Assembly: GCF_017696015.1 (NCBI RefSeq)
Contig: NZ_JAAORL010000001.1
Span: forward strand, 248,001 to 312,000
DNA from: Prochlorococcus marinus CUG1415
GTDB taxonomy: Bacteria; Cyanobacteriota; Cyanobacteriia; PCC-6307; Cyanobiaceae
Direction: 5' to 3'
DNA length: 64,000 bases
A program made the translations under genes and the position numbers. The notes under the pieces are model-generated. The model did not search any database. It was not told where the DNA came from and worked only from the letters and a program-made list of their open reading frames with translations. Shown here one piece after another: positions 1 through 7,591 of the stretch. Within the stretch, counting starts at the first letter, position 1. Each line of letters begins with the position of its first letter.

Positions 1-315
1 TTCTAAAGCCACCCCTAAACCATAGGAGTGAGCAGGAAGAATAAAAAAGTCTCCATCGTCATCATGATGAAGAACCGTTTTTTCTAAATTATGAGGATTA
101 AACTTTTTGGGATTCATTACAGTACCTGGGATATGTCTAAAAATCAGGAATTCTTTTGGTGAAAGTCTTAAATCATAGCCATAAGAGGAACATCCGTAAC
201 TCAAAACTGGCTTTTTTTGATTATCGGGTTCAAGATGTCTCACCAAATTTGATTGGAAGGGTTTTATCATCCCTTCAGAGGCTTTTTGATTTATCCAGAG
301 ATCATTTTTAAGCAT
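1..315 (-). CDS. dcd: dCTP deaminase, N-terminal part (gene runs off the window)
   Basis: The enzyme deaminates dCTP to dUTP, feeding thymidylate synthesis. Only the first 105 residues are here; the C-terminal half, including the catalytic glutamate region, lies beyond base 1. I translated the minus strand from an ATG at 315. The fragment starts MLKNDLWINQKASEGMIKPF and carries the family motif SYGCSSYGYDLRLS near residues 40-53, followed by a conserved FNPHNLE stretch. The frame is open to the window edge. The next gene upstream (cobO-like) ends 4 nt before this start, so the two are probably cotranscribed. Family assignment rests on the N-terminal motif only. Confidence 0.85.
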   Translation of the reverse strand, partial: MLKNDLWINQKASEGMIKPFQSNLVRHLEPDNQKKPVLSYGCSSYGYDLRLSPKEFLIFRHIPGTVMNPKKFNPHNLEKTVLHHDDDGDFFILPAHSYGLGVALE

Positions 316-319
316 TTTT

Positions 320-901
320 TTATGAACGAAGTTCGGTGATTTGGTTAGCCATTAATAATAAATCTTTAGGAATATCTGTACCAGTAAGGATTACATCTCC
401 TGATATAAATCGGTTTTCAAGTGTTGAAATCAAATCATCCTTATCGATAATTTTCATCTCAATTGCAAGAAAAATTTCATCAAGTATGATTTGATCATTT
501 TCTCCAGAGAGTAATTCTTTTTTGCAAAAATCCCATAATTCAAAAGTAGATTCATGAATAGATTTTTTTAAATTTTCATTATTTTCAATTTCTTCAGAAT
601 CATATTGATCAAAGGAATATGATGATCTTACCCAAGTTAAATTGCCACAAAGTTTTACTGCATTAGCGACCCCTTGTTTAACCCCTCCTTTCATAAATTG
701 TACTAAAAGTACTTTCCTACCAAGAGCAGCATTTCTTAGGGAGTCTCTAATAATAGAAGAATAACTCCCTCTATAAGAAGATTGGTATATTTGGACTTGA
801 CCATTTTGTATAAATTTTTTTAAGTTTATTTTGTTAGAAGAACTTATTTTTACTAAATCGGGATTATTTTTGGAATAACTATTAGATGAGCTAATTACCA
901 T
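320..901 (-). CDS. cobO: CobO/BtuR-family corrinoid adenosyltransferase-like protein lacking a canonical P-loop
   Basis: CobO enzymes transfer the adenosyl group of ATP to cob(I)yrinic acid diamide in cobamide synthesis. This 193-residue protein has the family outline: a strand leading to residues 40-49, then GRKVLLVQFMKGG (61-73), and a Walker-B-like ILDEIFLAIEM segment near 138-148, ending ITELRS. The canonical ATP loop GNGKGKTT, however, is replaced by SSYRGSYSSI (41-50), without the lysine and threonine that bind phosphate. It may therefore be a diverged enzyme using another binding mode, or a paralogue with a different role. It begins at ATG 901 and lies 4 nt upstream of dcd; ntcA diverges from it. 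The family is fairly secure; activity is uncertain. Confidence 0.7.
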   Translation of the reverse strand: MVISSSNSYSKNNPDLVKISSSNKINLKKFIQNGQVQIYQSSYRGSYSSIIRDSLRNAALGRKVLLVQFMKGGVKQGVANAVKLCGNLTWVRSSYSFDQYDSEEIENNENLKKSIHESTFELWDFCKKELLSGENDQIILDEIFLAIEMKIIDKDDLISTLENRFISGDVILTGTDIPKDLLLMANQITELRS

Positions 902-921
902 TATTCTGGATTTCTTTTTTA

Positions 922-965
922 TATATGCAGTATAATTTGAATTTATTTACACTGCATATAGTGTA
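922..965. promoter_or_regulatory. Overlapping inverted repeats and promoter-like boxes between cobO and ntcA
   Basis: Two nested dyads are visible. TATATGCAGT at 922-931 is the exact reverse complement of ACTGCATATA at 951-960. Within the second arm, TACACT (948-953) pairs with AGTGTA (960-965). The left arm abuts TATAAT at 931-936 on the plus strand, and the complementary strand reads TATACT over 929-934, so -10-like elements face both ways. The position between divergent genes suggests a shared control region. A regulator is not identifiable; neither dyad fits the NtcA consensus. Confidence 0.4.
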
Positions 966-1043
966 ATTTTACTTAAAAAAGCGTTTAGAAAGTTGAAACT
1001 AGACGAAAGAAGTGCATAGAGATACCAATCAGAATCGGAAATT

Positions 1044-1085
1044 GTTACTGTTGATACAAGATATTTCAAGGTGTCTTCTTAAATT
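1044..1085 (+). promoter_or_regulatory. Probable NtcA-activated promoter of ntcA (autoregulation)
   Basis: The string GTTACTGTTGATAC at 1044-1057 matches the NtcA consensus GTA-N8-TAC with one mismatch (GTT for GTA). Exactly 22 nt later, TAAATT at 1080-1085 matches the -10 form TAN3T, which is the usual geometry of class II NtcA promoters. Transcription would start near 1091, giving a leader of about 14 nt before the ATG at 1105. NtcA autoregulation is established in cyanobacteria; binding here is inferred. Confidence 0.6.
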
Positions 1086-1104
1086 TTTAAAAGTAAAGAA
1101 ATTT

Positions 1105-1839
1105 ATGATACATTCTTCTCGAGGACTCAACCACTTTAGTTCCCAACAATCCGGAAAAAGTAAAATTAACTCTGTTGGAGAACGTTTCCCAATCAATAAA
1201 TCTTTAATGGAAGTAATTAAAGGTCTAGAGGGTGCAAGCACAGAAATGGTTGAGAGATCTAAAACAATATTTTTCCCTGGGGATCCTGCTGAGAGGGTTT
1301 ATCTGATAAGAAGAGGAGCAGTACGGTTGTCAAGAGTTTATGAGTCAGGTGAAGAGATAACTGTTGCTTTATTAAGAGAAAATAGTCTCTTTGGTGTTTT
1401 ATCTCTTCTTACAGGACATAGATCTGATCGTTTTTATCATGCCATAGCATTCACAAGAGTTGAAATGATAACAGCCCCTGCAAATTCTGTTTTAAGAGCA
1501 ATAGAAGAAGATGCATCAGTAGGACTATTATTGTTGAAGGGTCTTTCAAGTAGGATCCTACAAACAGAAACAATGATAGAAACTCTTACTCATAGAGATA
1601 TGTCTTCTCGGTTAGTAAGCTTTTTAATGGTTCTTTGTAGAGACTTTGGAGTTGCAAGTGAAAAAGGTATTACAATAGATTTGAAACTTTCACATCAAGC
1701 TATTGCTGAAGCTATTGGTTCAACAAGAGTAACGATTACAAGATTATTGGGAGATTTAAAGGATTCCGGTCTCCTAAATATTGAAAGAAAAAAAATTACA
1801 GTATTTGATCCAATAGCTCTTGCAAAAAGATTTAATTGA
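1105..1839 (+). CDS. ntcA: Global nitrogen regulator NtcA (CRP family)
   Basis: NtcA is the 2-oxoglutarate-sensing activator of nitrogen assimilation genes in cyanobacteria. The 244-residue product has the CRP-type effector domain ([20 protein letters not shown], then the family-typical [20 protein letters not shown] and a SDRFYHA segment), a dimerisation helix around [16 protein letters not shown], and a C-terminal helix-turn-helix, [20 protein letters not shown], near 197-216. I chose ATG 1105 over an in-frame GTG at 1012. The extra 31 residues do not resemble NtcA, and a likely NtcA promoter lies inside that extension. The N-terminal 40 residues are still longer than in freshwater NtcA. 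The ammonium transporter amt1, about 13 kb away, has a matching operator. Confidence 0.97.
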   Translation: MIHSSRGLNHFSSQQSGKSKINSVGERFPINKSLMEVIKGLEGASTEMVERSKTIFFPGDPAERVYLIRRGAVRLSRVYESGEEITVALLRENSLFGVLSLLTGHRSDRFYHAIAFTRVEMITAPANSVLRAIEEDASVGLLLLKGLSSRILQTETMIETLTHRDMSSRLVSFLMVLCRDFGVASEKGITIDLKLSHQAIAEAIGSTRVTITRLLGDLKDSGLLNIERKKITVFDPIALAKRFN

Positions 1840-1878
1840 TTCATCATTAACTATGATGTATTGAGCTTATGAAATAGT

Positions 1879-2838
1879 GTGGCCTGGATTTTAATTGTTT
1901 TTTTAATATTACTCGGGGGATTAATTGCACCATTTGGGGATATTCTTGGTACAAAAATAGGTAAAGCTAGATTTAGTATCTTAAAATTAAGACCAAAGAA
2001 AACAGCTACAATCGTAACGATAATAACTGGAGGATTTATTAGTGCAATATCTATAGGATTACTGATTTTAGTTAGTGAAGAATTTAGGCAAAGACTTTTT
2101 GTTGATATTCCTTTTTTACAAAAAACTTTGGAAGAGAGTAAAAAGGCACTGCTTCCTTTGCAGGAAGAAAGGAAGCAGCTTGAAGAAAAGATTAATAATA
2201 AAGAAAAGGAATTAAATAAACTAAAAAGTGATGTTAACGAATTTAGAAGAGGAAATGTAGTTTTTAAAAGAGGGCAAACTTTATTTATTGCTGAAGTTAC
2301 TTCTAATCCGAGTATAAAATTAAATTTACGCAAGATTTACAATAGTGCAGATAGATATGTTCAGAAAATTGTAATTCCTAATAAAAAAGAAATACAAAAT
2401 ATTCTTTTGTGGAGACCTAGTGATATTTCTGAAATTGAAGGAGTTACTCAAAAAGGAGGTAGTTGGATTTTATTGATTAAATCGGCAACTAATGTTTTGA
2501 GAGGGGATAATTTTGTTTTTGTATACCCAGAATTGCTGCAAAATAAAACAATTTTAAAAAAAGGAGAAGTTATTACTAGCGAAATTCTTGACAATAAAGA
2601 TCTAGATTATAAAAAAATTAATTCAAAAATTAAAACTTTGTTGCGAAAAACTAGAGACAAAATCAAGTTAAGAGGATCTATTGTTAACGAAATGACTACA
2701 AGAGGGGACTTTATAAAAAAAATCAGAGATTCGTTAAAGATAAATCAAAATAATAAATATCTATTGGAGGTTGTATCTTTAAAAGATAGTAAAACTGCAG
2801 ATCCAATAATAGTTGAGTTGAATATCACTAAATTATAA
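1879..2838 (+). CDS. DUF3084 membrane protein
   Basis: This is a 319-residue cyanobacterial conserved protein of unknown function. It begins at a GTG (AWILIVFLILLGGLIAPFGD), with a membrane segment at about 2-22 and another at about 44-65. A charged coiled coil follows at roughly 85-122 (EESKKALLPLQEERKQLEE), then a predominantly soluble domain. The arrangement of two N-terminal helices, coiled coil and soluble tail matches the DUF3084 family as I know it. It follows ntcA by 39 nt and precedes a YqgF-like gene by 6 nt, so the three may share transcripts. A role in envelope or septum organisation would be speculation. Confidence 0.75.
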   Translation: MAWILIVFLILLGGLIAPFGDILGTKIGKARFSILKLRPKKTATIVTIITGGFISAISIGLLILVSEEFRQRLFVDIPFLQKTLEESKKALLPLQEERKQLEEKINNKEKELNKLKSDVNEFRRGNVVFKRGQTLFIAEVTSNPSIKLNLRKIYNSADRYVQKIVIPNKKEIQNILLWRPSDISEIEGVTQKGGSWILLIKSATNVLRGDNFVFVYPELLQNKTILKKGEVITSEILDNKDLDYKKINSKIKTLLRKTRDKIKLRGSIVNEMTTRGDFIKKIRDSLKINQNNKYLLEVVSLKDSKTADPIIVELNITKL

Positions 2839-2844
2839 TCTTGT

Positions 2845-3282
2845 ATGTCTCAATTAATATCTATTGATCCTGGTAAATGTAAATGTGGTTTAGTTGTAGC
2901 TGAAATAAGTGAAAAAAAAGTTTATAAAGCCATCATTCTTAAAAGTGAATTACTTGAGGATTATGTCAGAAATTTAAATACCGTTCAAGATATATCAAAA
3001 ATTATTATTGGTAACGGAACAACCAGTAGAGAGATTAGAGATAAACTGGATTTTTTTAAAAAAGAAATAATAACTTTCGAAGAAAAGAATACTACTTATA
3101 GAGCGAAAGCAAGATATTTTGAACTTTTCCCAATTAGGGGTTTGAAGTTTTTAATTCCTAGGGAGATTTTTATTTTTAATAAAAATCTTGATGCGATATC
3201 AGCTTTGATAATTTTAGAGGATTATTGCAAAATGAAGTTTACTTTAAATCAAGATATAGACTTTAAAACTTGGCTGAAATAG
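2845..3282 (+). CDS. YqgF/RuvX-like RNase H-fold protein
   Basis: The 145-residue product opens with SIDPGKCKCGLVVAE (6-20), the nucleotide/metal-binding first strand and turn of the RNase H-fold YqgF/RuvC superfamily. It also has IIIGNGTTSREI near residue 55 and a C-terminal DAISALIILEDY helix that supplies an acidic residue in the fold. Family members include the pre-16S rRNA nuclease YqgF and Holliday-junction resolvases; this lineage is a cyanobacterial branch whose substrate I cannot state. It starts 6 nt after the DUF3084 gene and overlaps the convergent DUF3146 gene by 20 nt. Confidence 0.65.
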   Translation: MSQLISIDPGKCKCGLVVAEISEKKVYKAIILKSELLEDYVRNLNTVQDISKIIIGNGTTSREIRDKLDFFKKEIITFEEKNTTYRAKARYFELFPIRGLKFLIPREIFIFNKNLDAISALIILEDYCKMKFTLNQDIDFKTWLK

Positions 3283-3520
3283 TAAACTTGTATTGATTAC
3301 CTGCTTCAAGTTCATAATCTTTTTTTAATAAAAATCTTAATAAAGCATCCTCAATTAATGCTCTTCCCAAAGGAGGATTCACTAATAATAAACCTTGATT
3401 AAAAGACCATGTAAAATCCCACTTAAATTCACCAGCTTCCACAACTCCCTTAATTTGCTTTTTTGAAAAGCAATATTCTATAACATTTACATTGGCTATT
3501 GTTTCTGGTTTTGACCGCAT
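3263..3520 (-). CDS. DUF3146 family protein
   Basis: This is an 85-residue cyanobacterial protein of unknown function. It is small, soluble, has no signal peptide or cysteines beyond one at residue 17, and shows an alternating pattern (FKWDFTWSFNQGLLLVNPPLGRALIEDALLRFLL) typical of a small alpha/beta domain. The length and the WDFTWSF...PPLGRALIEDALLRFL pattern match DUF3146 from memory. It lies 3 nt downstream of pth on the same strand and its 3' end overlaps the YqgF-like gene, so it is probably cotranscribed with pth. Confidence 0.65.
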   Translation of the reverse strand: MRSKPETIANVNVIEYCFSKKQIKGVVEAGEFKWDFTWSFNQGLLLVNPPLGRALIEDALLRFLLKKDYELEAGNQYKFTISAKF

Positions 3521-3523
3521 TTG

Positions 3524-4126
3524 TTATATTTGGTCTTTATCAAAAGAATTTAATTCATTTATTATATATTCTTCTTTTTTCGTATTTAATTGTTCGAGGG
3601 ATTCTATTACTCTCTTATATACTTTATCCAAAATTGATTTTTCTTCTTGAGAAATATTGCCTAACACATGAGAAATAGTATTGTAATAATTTGTTCCTTT
3701 TACTAATGGAGGAGCTCCAATACCAATTCTTATTCTATTAAAGTTATGAGTTTGTAATTTTTCAATGATGCTTTTAAGCCCATTATGTCCACCTGAGCTC
3801 CCTTTTTTTCTAAATCTTATTTTACCAAGAGGCAAATCTTTATCATCGACTATTATAAAAATCTGATCAATATTTATTTTGTACCAATTTATTATTGCTT
3901 CTACAGCATCCCCACTATTATTCATAAACGTATTAGGTAAAAATAACCTGTACGTATAATTATTGATTTTGAATTCTGAGTAAAAACTTTTAATTTTATC
4001 CTTGAATAAGAAATTTGAATGATATTTTTTTGAGAGATTTTCAAGAAGTAAAAAACCTATATTATGTCTATTTTTTGAGTATTTTTTACCAGGATTTCCC
4101 AAGCCAATTAAATATATTTCATTCAT
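3524..4126 (-). CDS. pth: Peptidyl-tRNA hydrolase
   Basis: Pth releases peptides from prematurely dropped peptidyl-tRNAs so that the tRNA can be reused. The 200-residue protein has all hallmarks: GLGNPGKKYSKNRHNIGF at 8-25 with the catalytic histidine, NTFMNNSGDAV with the substrate-binding asparagine, the catalytic aspartate in VDDKDLPLG, and the GSSGGHNGLKSI loop. Length is normal for the family. It starts at an ATG and is followed 3 nt later by the DUF3146 gene. It is downstream of psbH, but a terminator-like hairpin lies between. Confidence 0.97.
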   Translation of the reverse strand: MNEIYLIGLGNPGKKYSKNRHNIGFLLLENLSKKYHSNFLFKDKIKSFYSEFKINNYTYRLFLPNTFMNNSGDAVEAIINWYKINIDQIFIIVDDKDLPLGKIRFRKKGSSGGHNGLKSIIEKLQTHNFNRIRIGIGAPPLVKGTNYYNTISHVLGNISQEEKSILDKVYKRVIESLEQLNTKKEEYIINELNSFDKDQI

Positions 4127-4192
4127 AATTTATTTCTAAATCTCTTTTATTGAGAATTATAAATATACAAACTAACTAAAACTAAATAAATT

Positions 4193-4228
4193 AAAAAAAA
4201 TTCCCAAATAAACTTATTAGGGAATTTT
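4193..4228 (-). terminator. Rho-independent terminator after psbH
   Basis: Read on the minus strand, AAAATTCCC (4228-4220) and GGGAATTTT (4205-4197) form a 9-bp stem with a 14-nt loop, followed by a T run from the A-rich stretch at 4193-4200. It sits 40 nt past the psbH stop and would isolate psbH from pth. Confidence 0.75.
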
Positions 4229-4268
4229 CATATTAATTTAGAAAACTTTCTGAAAGAGTTTAAGAAAT

Positions 4269-4469
4269 TTAGTTTCCGTTCCAATTTACTGAGAAACCTT
4301 GTAATAGCAGCGATTGATTATAAATTTGTAGGAGAATAACTAAAAAGATCAGAAGTAATAGGCCTATGACTGTCATCACAGGAACTGCTCCCCAACCAGG
4401 TACAACTTTTCCTTGTCCTGAATTACCAATTGCTTTTAAAAGACTTCCTAAGGCTGTTTTTTGACCCAT
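4269..4469 (-). CDS. psbH: Photosystem II phosphoprotein PsbH
   Basis: PsbH is a single-span thylakoid subunit of photosystem II next to CP47, needed for stable QA/QB function and assembly. The 66-residue sequence starts [14 protein letters not shown], contains the conserved [13 protein letters not shown] before the membrane span (about 33-53, [20 protein letters not shown]), and ends SVNWNGN. Length matches cyanobacterial PsbH, which lacks the phosphorylated N-terminal extension of plants. It diverges from psbN across an 80-nt gap carrying a perfect dyad. Confidence 0.97.
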   Translation of the reverse strand: MGQKTALGSLLKAIGNSGQGKVVPGWGAVPVMTVIGLLLLIFLVILLQIYNQSLLLQGFSVNWNGN

Positions 4470-4503
4470 GTTAAATTCACAAAATCGAGTATTATTTCGC
4501 TAT

Positions 4504-4521
4504 TGTATAAGAACTTATACA
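4504..4521. promoter_or_regulatory. Perfect dyad with opposed -10-like hexamers between psbH and psbN
   Basis: TGTATAAG (4504-4511) and CTTATACA (4514-4521) are exact inverse complements separated by AA. Each arm contains TATAAG, a good -10 hexamer, one on each strand. Starts would fall about 12 nt beyond each, giving leaders of roughly 30-40 nt for psbN and psbH. No convincing -35 hexamer accompanies either. It may be two mutually exclusive promoters, an operator, or both. Confidence 0.5.
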
Positions 4522-4549
4522 TAAATTGTTTACAAACTTAGCAAAATTG

Positions 4550-4702
4550 ATGCAAACTTTATCATCTGCTCCAGATCCTGCTGTTTCTATAGCAGTAACA
4601 ATTCTGGCAATACTTCTATCTTTAACTGGTTTTGGTCTTTGGACTGCATTTGGACCTAAAGCTGCAAAGCTTACAGATCCTTGGGATGAACATGACGACT
4701 AA
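4550..4702 (+). CDS. psbN: PsbN, photosystem II assembly factor
   Basis: This 50-residue reading frame was found by direct translation. It starts MQTLSSAPDPAVSIAVTILA, has one membrane span (about 13-34), then the hallmark GFGLWTAFGPKA and a C-terminal LTDPWDEHDD. PsbN is not a core subunit; in plastids it is needed for photosystem II assembly and repair. It is encoded opposite psbH, the conserved arrangement in cyanobacteria and plastids, and is followed by psbI after 108 nt. Confidence 0.97.
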   Translation: MQTLSSAPDPAVSIAVTILAILLSLTGFGLWTAFGPKAAKLTDPWDEHDD

Positions 4703-4810
4703 TACCCCTTAAAGTATTTCAAAATTTTCCAAAAATACAAAAAGTAAACTTTTAACCATAGTTTAATTATAAATTTAATAGGATATAAATCAGTCAGCCA
4801 ATCAATTTCC

Positions 4811-4939
4811 ATGCTTGCCCTAAAAATTTCTGTTTACACAATTGTTTTTTTCTTCGTAGGAATATTTCTTTTCGGATTTTTAGCAAGTGATCCAACAAGA
4901 ACACCAAATAGAAAAGACTTAGAGAGTCCTCAGGATTAA
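4811..4939 (+). CDS. psbI: Photosystem II reaction-centre protein PsbI
   Basis: This 42-residue frame was found by direct translation. It starts [20 protein letters not shown], has a single membrane helix (about 5-26), then [17 protein letters not shown], which is strongly conserved in PsbI. The protein binds beside D1 in the reaction centre. It lies between psbN and the LptD-like gene on the same strand; the next start is 21 nt after its stop. Confidence 0.97.
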
Positions 4940-4960
4940 TCTCAATAGAATTTATTTACC

Positions 4961-6967
4961 TTGATTTCAGGAATTTCAAAAAAAGTAATATTTTCTTTTT
5001 TTTTGTTTATAAATTTTTTACAGCCATCAAAATCAGCTGAAATTAAGGAAATTAATAAAGTTGATAATAAACAAGTTTTCCAAAAAAGATTCTTCAAAAT
5101 TGCAAATATAAAAATTGCGTCAAATTCGTCAAAACAATTTCTTAATAACTTTGAAGAATTTTCAACTCATAAAAATTTTTTTAAAGAAGATTTAGAATCA
5201 TTTTTAGCTAATAATAGTGAAAATCAAAACGAATTAGTAATCCAATCCGATATACAGTCTGACATTAAAGATGTTATTTATGCTGAAGGGAATGTAGTAG
5301 TTAAATATCGTGGAAAAATACTTAAGGCTGATAATTTAATTTACGATAAGTTAAATAAAAAAATTAGAGCTCAAGGAAATATAGATTTGAAATTAGGAGA
5401 TCAAATCTTTAAAGCTTCTGAAATAGAGTACAGTTTCATAACTGAAAAAGGATATTTATTAGATGTTCAGGGATCTATTAATACCAATACTTTGATGGAT
5501 GATTTATCCTCAAATTTCGCCTTATCAGATGTTAAAAAGATAAACATTTTACTTGAATTAAAAAAAAAGGAAGTTTTATATACTCCCGGCAAGGTTGAAA
5601 ATTGGTTATTTCTTACTGATAAAATGACTATAGATGGGAATAAGTGGAAAAGTAAGAAGGCAGTATTTAGTAATGATTTACTTGAATTGAAACAAGCTAA
5701 ATTAGTAATTAATTCATTAGAAGTTATTTCTGCGGCAGAGAAATTACTATTTAAGTCATCATTAAATTATTTAATATTTGAAGAAAAGGTATCAATTCCA
5801 TTTTGGCTTGGAGATAGAACTGTAAATAAATATGGAGAAGTCTTGAACTTTGATAGTAGATGGAATTTAGGATATGAAAATTTAGATAAGGATGGGTATT
5901 TTATTGGAAGGAAATTTAACTCCATAGATATATTTGATGATTTTGTTCTTGAGTTAGAACCACAATTCTTGATTCAACGCTCACTAAAAGGGTATACAAA
6001 AAGTTTTGTTAATAAGGACGAATCAATAACTTCAGAAAGAGTGAAGAGGAATGCAGGTTTTGAAGATTATTTTGCTCTAAAATCTCAAATAAAAGGCCAA
6101 ATAAATAATTGGGATTTAGTAATAGAAAATAATTTAAATTCATTAGATGTTGATAAATTTTCTGATGCATTTAGATCAAAGACTAATTTAAGTAAAGAAA
6201 TTAACTTTTTTAATTCCAAATGGGATAAAAGTTTTTATGGAGTTTATAGAGATAGAGTATGGAATGGCTCATTGGGTGAAGCTGAAATTTACTTAGGTTA
6301 TGGTTCAGAATTAAAAAAAGAAAATACTTGGTTTGTTAATGGTATAAAAAAGACAGAATTTTTATCTTTAGGTTTGGCTAATATAAAAGCAGAGGCTTTA
6401 AATACTAAAAATCTGATAACAAACCTAAAAGGTAACTTGTTTTATTCTTTAGATCAGAAATTTCCCATTACTACTGTTGAGCCTAAAAAGAAATCTATTG
6501 ATATTTCATATAGGTACATTCCTGAACCAATTACTAAAGGCTTAAGTCTTAATACAAGATTAGAAGCACTATATTCTTTTTATGAAACTGGAGATCATCA
6601 AGAACATCTAGGTTTTGGTATAGGCCCAGAATTGATCTTTGGTGATTTTAAAAATAAAACTTTTGACTATACTCGTTTAAGTATTTTCCCTTTCTATAAA
6701 TTTAGTAGTGGAGAAAGTGTTTTTAAATTCGATCAAAATTATGATAAGTTTACTTTAAATATTGCGCTTGATCAGCAATTATTTGGACCAGTTATTCTAA
6801 AAAGTAGTGGGACTTTAAACCTTACAAATGATTCTGATGATTATGGTGAATTTATAGATTCTAAAATTTCCTTAAACTGGAAAAAAAGATCCTATGAATT
6901 TGGTATTTTTTATCAACCTCATAATCAAGCAGGAGGAATTTCTTTTAGTTTCTTTGGATTTAAATAG
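4961..6967 (+). CDS. LptD/OstA-like outer-membrane protein (cyanobacterial DUF3769 type)
   Basis: The 668-residue product probably inserts or exports lipopolysaccharide at the outer membrane. It begins at a TTG with a signal peptide (KKVIFSFFLFINFLQPSKSA, about 7-26). An OstA-like segment near residues 105-160 has the pattern IYAEGNVVVKYRGKILKADN followed by AQGNIDLKLGDQ. The rest is rich in alternating residues and aromatic strand ends, finishing GGISFSFFGFK, as expected of a beta-barrel. Cyanobacterial LptD proteins are shorter than the E. coli form and annotated as DUF3769. It follows psbI by 21 nt and converges on leuD with 3 nt between stops. Confidence 0.7.
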   Translation: MISGISKKVIFSFFLFINFLQPSKSAEIKEINKVDNKQVFQKRFFKIANIKIASNSSKQFLNNFEEFSTHKNFFKEDLESFLANNSENQNELVIQSDIQSDIKDVIYAEGNVVVKYRGKILKADNLIYDKLNKKIRAQGNIDLKLGDQIFKASEIEYSFITEKGYLLDVQGSINTNTLMDDLSSNFALSDVKKINILLELKKKEVLYTPGKVENWLFLTDKMTIDGNKWKSKKAVFSNDLLELKQAKLVINSLEVISAAEKLLFKSSLNYLIFEEKVSIPFWLGDRTVNKYGEVLNFDSRWNLGYENLDKDGYFIGRKFNSIDIFDDFVLELEPQFLIQRSLKGYTKSFVNKDESITSERVKRNAGFEDYFALKSQIKGQINNWDLVIENNLNSLDVDKFSDAFRSKTNLSKEINFFNSKWDKSFYGVYRDRVWNGSLGEAEIYLGYGSELKKENTWFVNGIKKTEFLSLGLANIKAEALNTKNLITNLKGNLFYSLDQKFPITTVEPKKKSIDISYRYIPEPITKGLSLNTRLEALYSFYETGDHQEHLGFGIGPELIFGDFKNKTFDYTRLSIFPFYKFSSGESVFKFDQNYDKFTLNIALDQQLFGPVILKSSGTLNLTNDSDDYGEFIDSKISLNWKKRSYEFGIFYQPHNQAGGISFSFFGFK

Positions 6968-6970
6968 TTA

Positions 6971-7591
6971 TTAGAAATGAGAATTAAATTTTAAATAAGG
7001 TAAATCATTAAATTTATTTTCAATTAGATTTTTATTCTCAAGAAGTTTTGATGTTGCATCCCATTCTCCTGATAAAAACATTTTTCTTGAGCTCTCCTTA
7101 ATTTCAAGTTTAAAATTTAAATCTTTTGATTTAGCTATGGAATTATTTAGATCAATTTCTAAGAATAAAAATTTATTATCGTTATGTTTTTGGATATCTT
7201 GTATTGAATTTTTAGGAAGCGTAAAACATGGAATTCCAATTGCAACACAATTACTATAAAAAATTTCGGCAAAGCTCTCACCTATTAATGCTTTTATACC
7301 CCATCTCATAAGTGCTTGGGGGGCATGTTCTCTGCTCGAACCACATCCAAAATTGCTATTAACAATAAGTATTGAGGCATTTTTGTTTTCCTCTAGATCG
7401 AAAGGATGCCTTCCCTTTAATGTTTCTCTATCATCTTCAAAAACAGATTCGCCTAATGAATCAAAATTAATACACTTTAAGAAACGCGCAGGAATTATTC
7501 TATCTGTATCAATATCGTTACCAATTAACGAGATGCATTTCCCATTTATTTGTGAAATTTTTCCAATTGGTGGGTTAAATTTCGATTTCAT
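6971..7591 (-). CDS. leuD: 3-isopropylmalate dehydratase small subunit
   Basis: LeuD and LeuC together isomerise 2- to 3-isopropylmalate in leucine synthesis. The 206-residue protein has [16 protein letters not shown] (24-39) and the swivelling-domain active-site loop [17 protein letters not shown], both diagnostic of the small subunit. Its ATG overlaps the leuC stop as ATGA, implying translational coupling. It is the last gene of a leftward run glyA-cinA-leuC-leuD and meets the LptD-like gene tail to tail. Confidence 0.97.
   Translation of the reverse strand: MKSKFNPPIGKISQINGKCISLIGNDIDTDRIIPARFLKCINFDSLGESVFEDDRETLKGRHPFDLEENKNASILIVNSNFGCGSSREHAPQALMRWGIKALIGESFAEIFYSNCVAIGIPCFTLPKNSIQDIQKHNDNKFLFLEIDLNNSIAKSKDLNFKLEIKESSRKMFLSGEWDATSKLLENKNLIENKFNDLPYLKFNSHF

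Noticed and set aside
1012-1104. Longer ntcA start at GTG 1012 adding 31 residues
   Set aside because: The extra residues do not resemble NtcA, and a likely NtcA promoter lies within them; the ATG at 1105 is preferred.
1851-2333. 160-residue frame on the minus strand with hydrophobic stretches
   Set aside because: It is antisense to the DUF3084 gene, whose frame has coherent helix and coiled-coil structure; the serine/leucine-rich product is typical of reversed AT-rich coding DNA.
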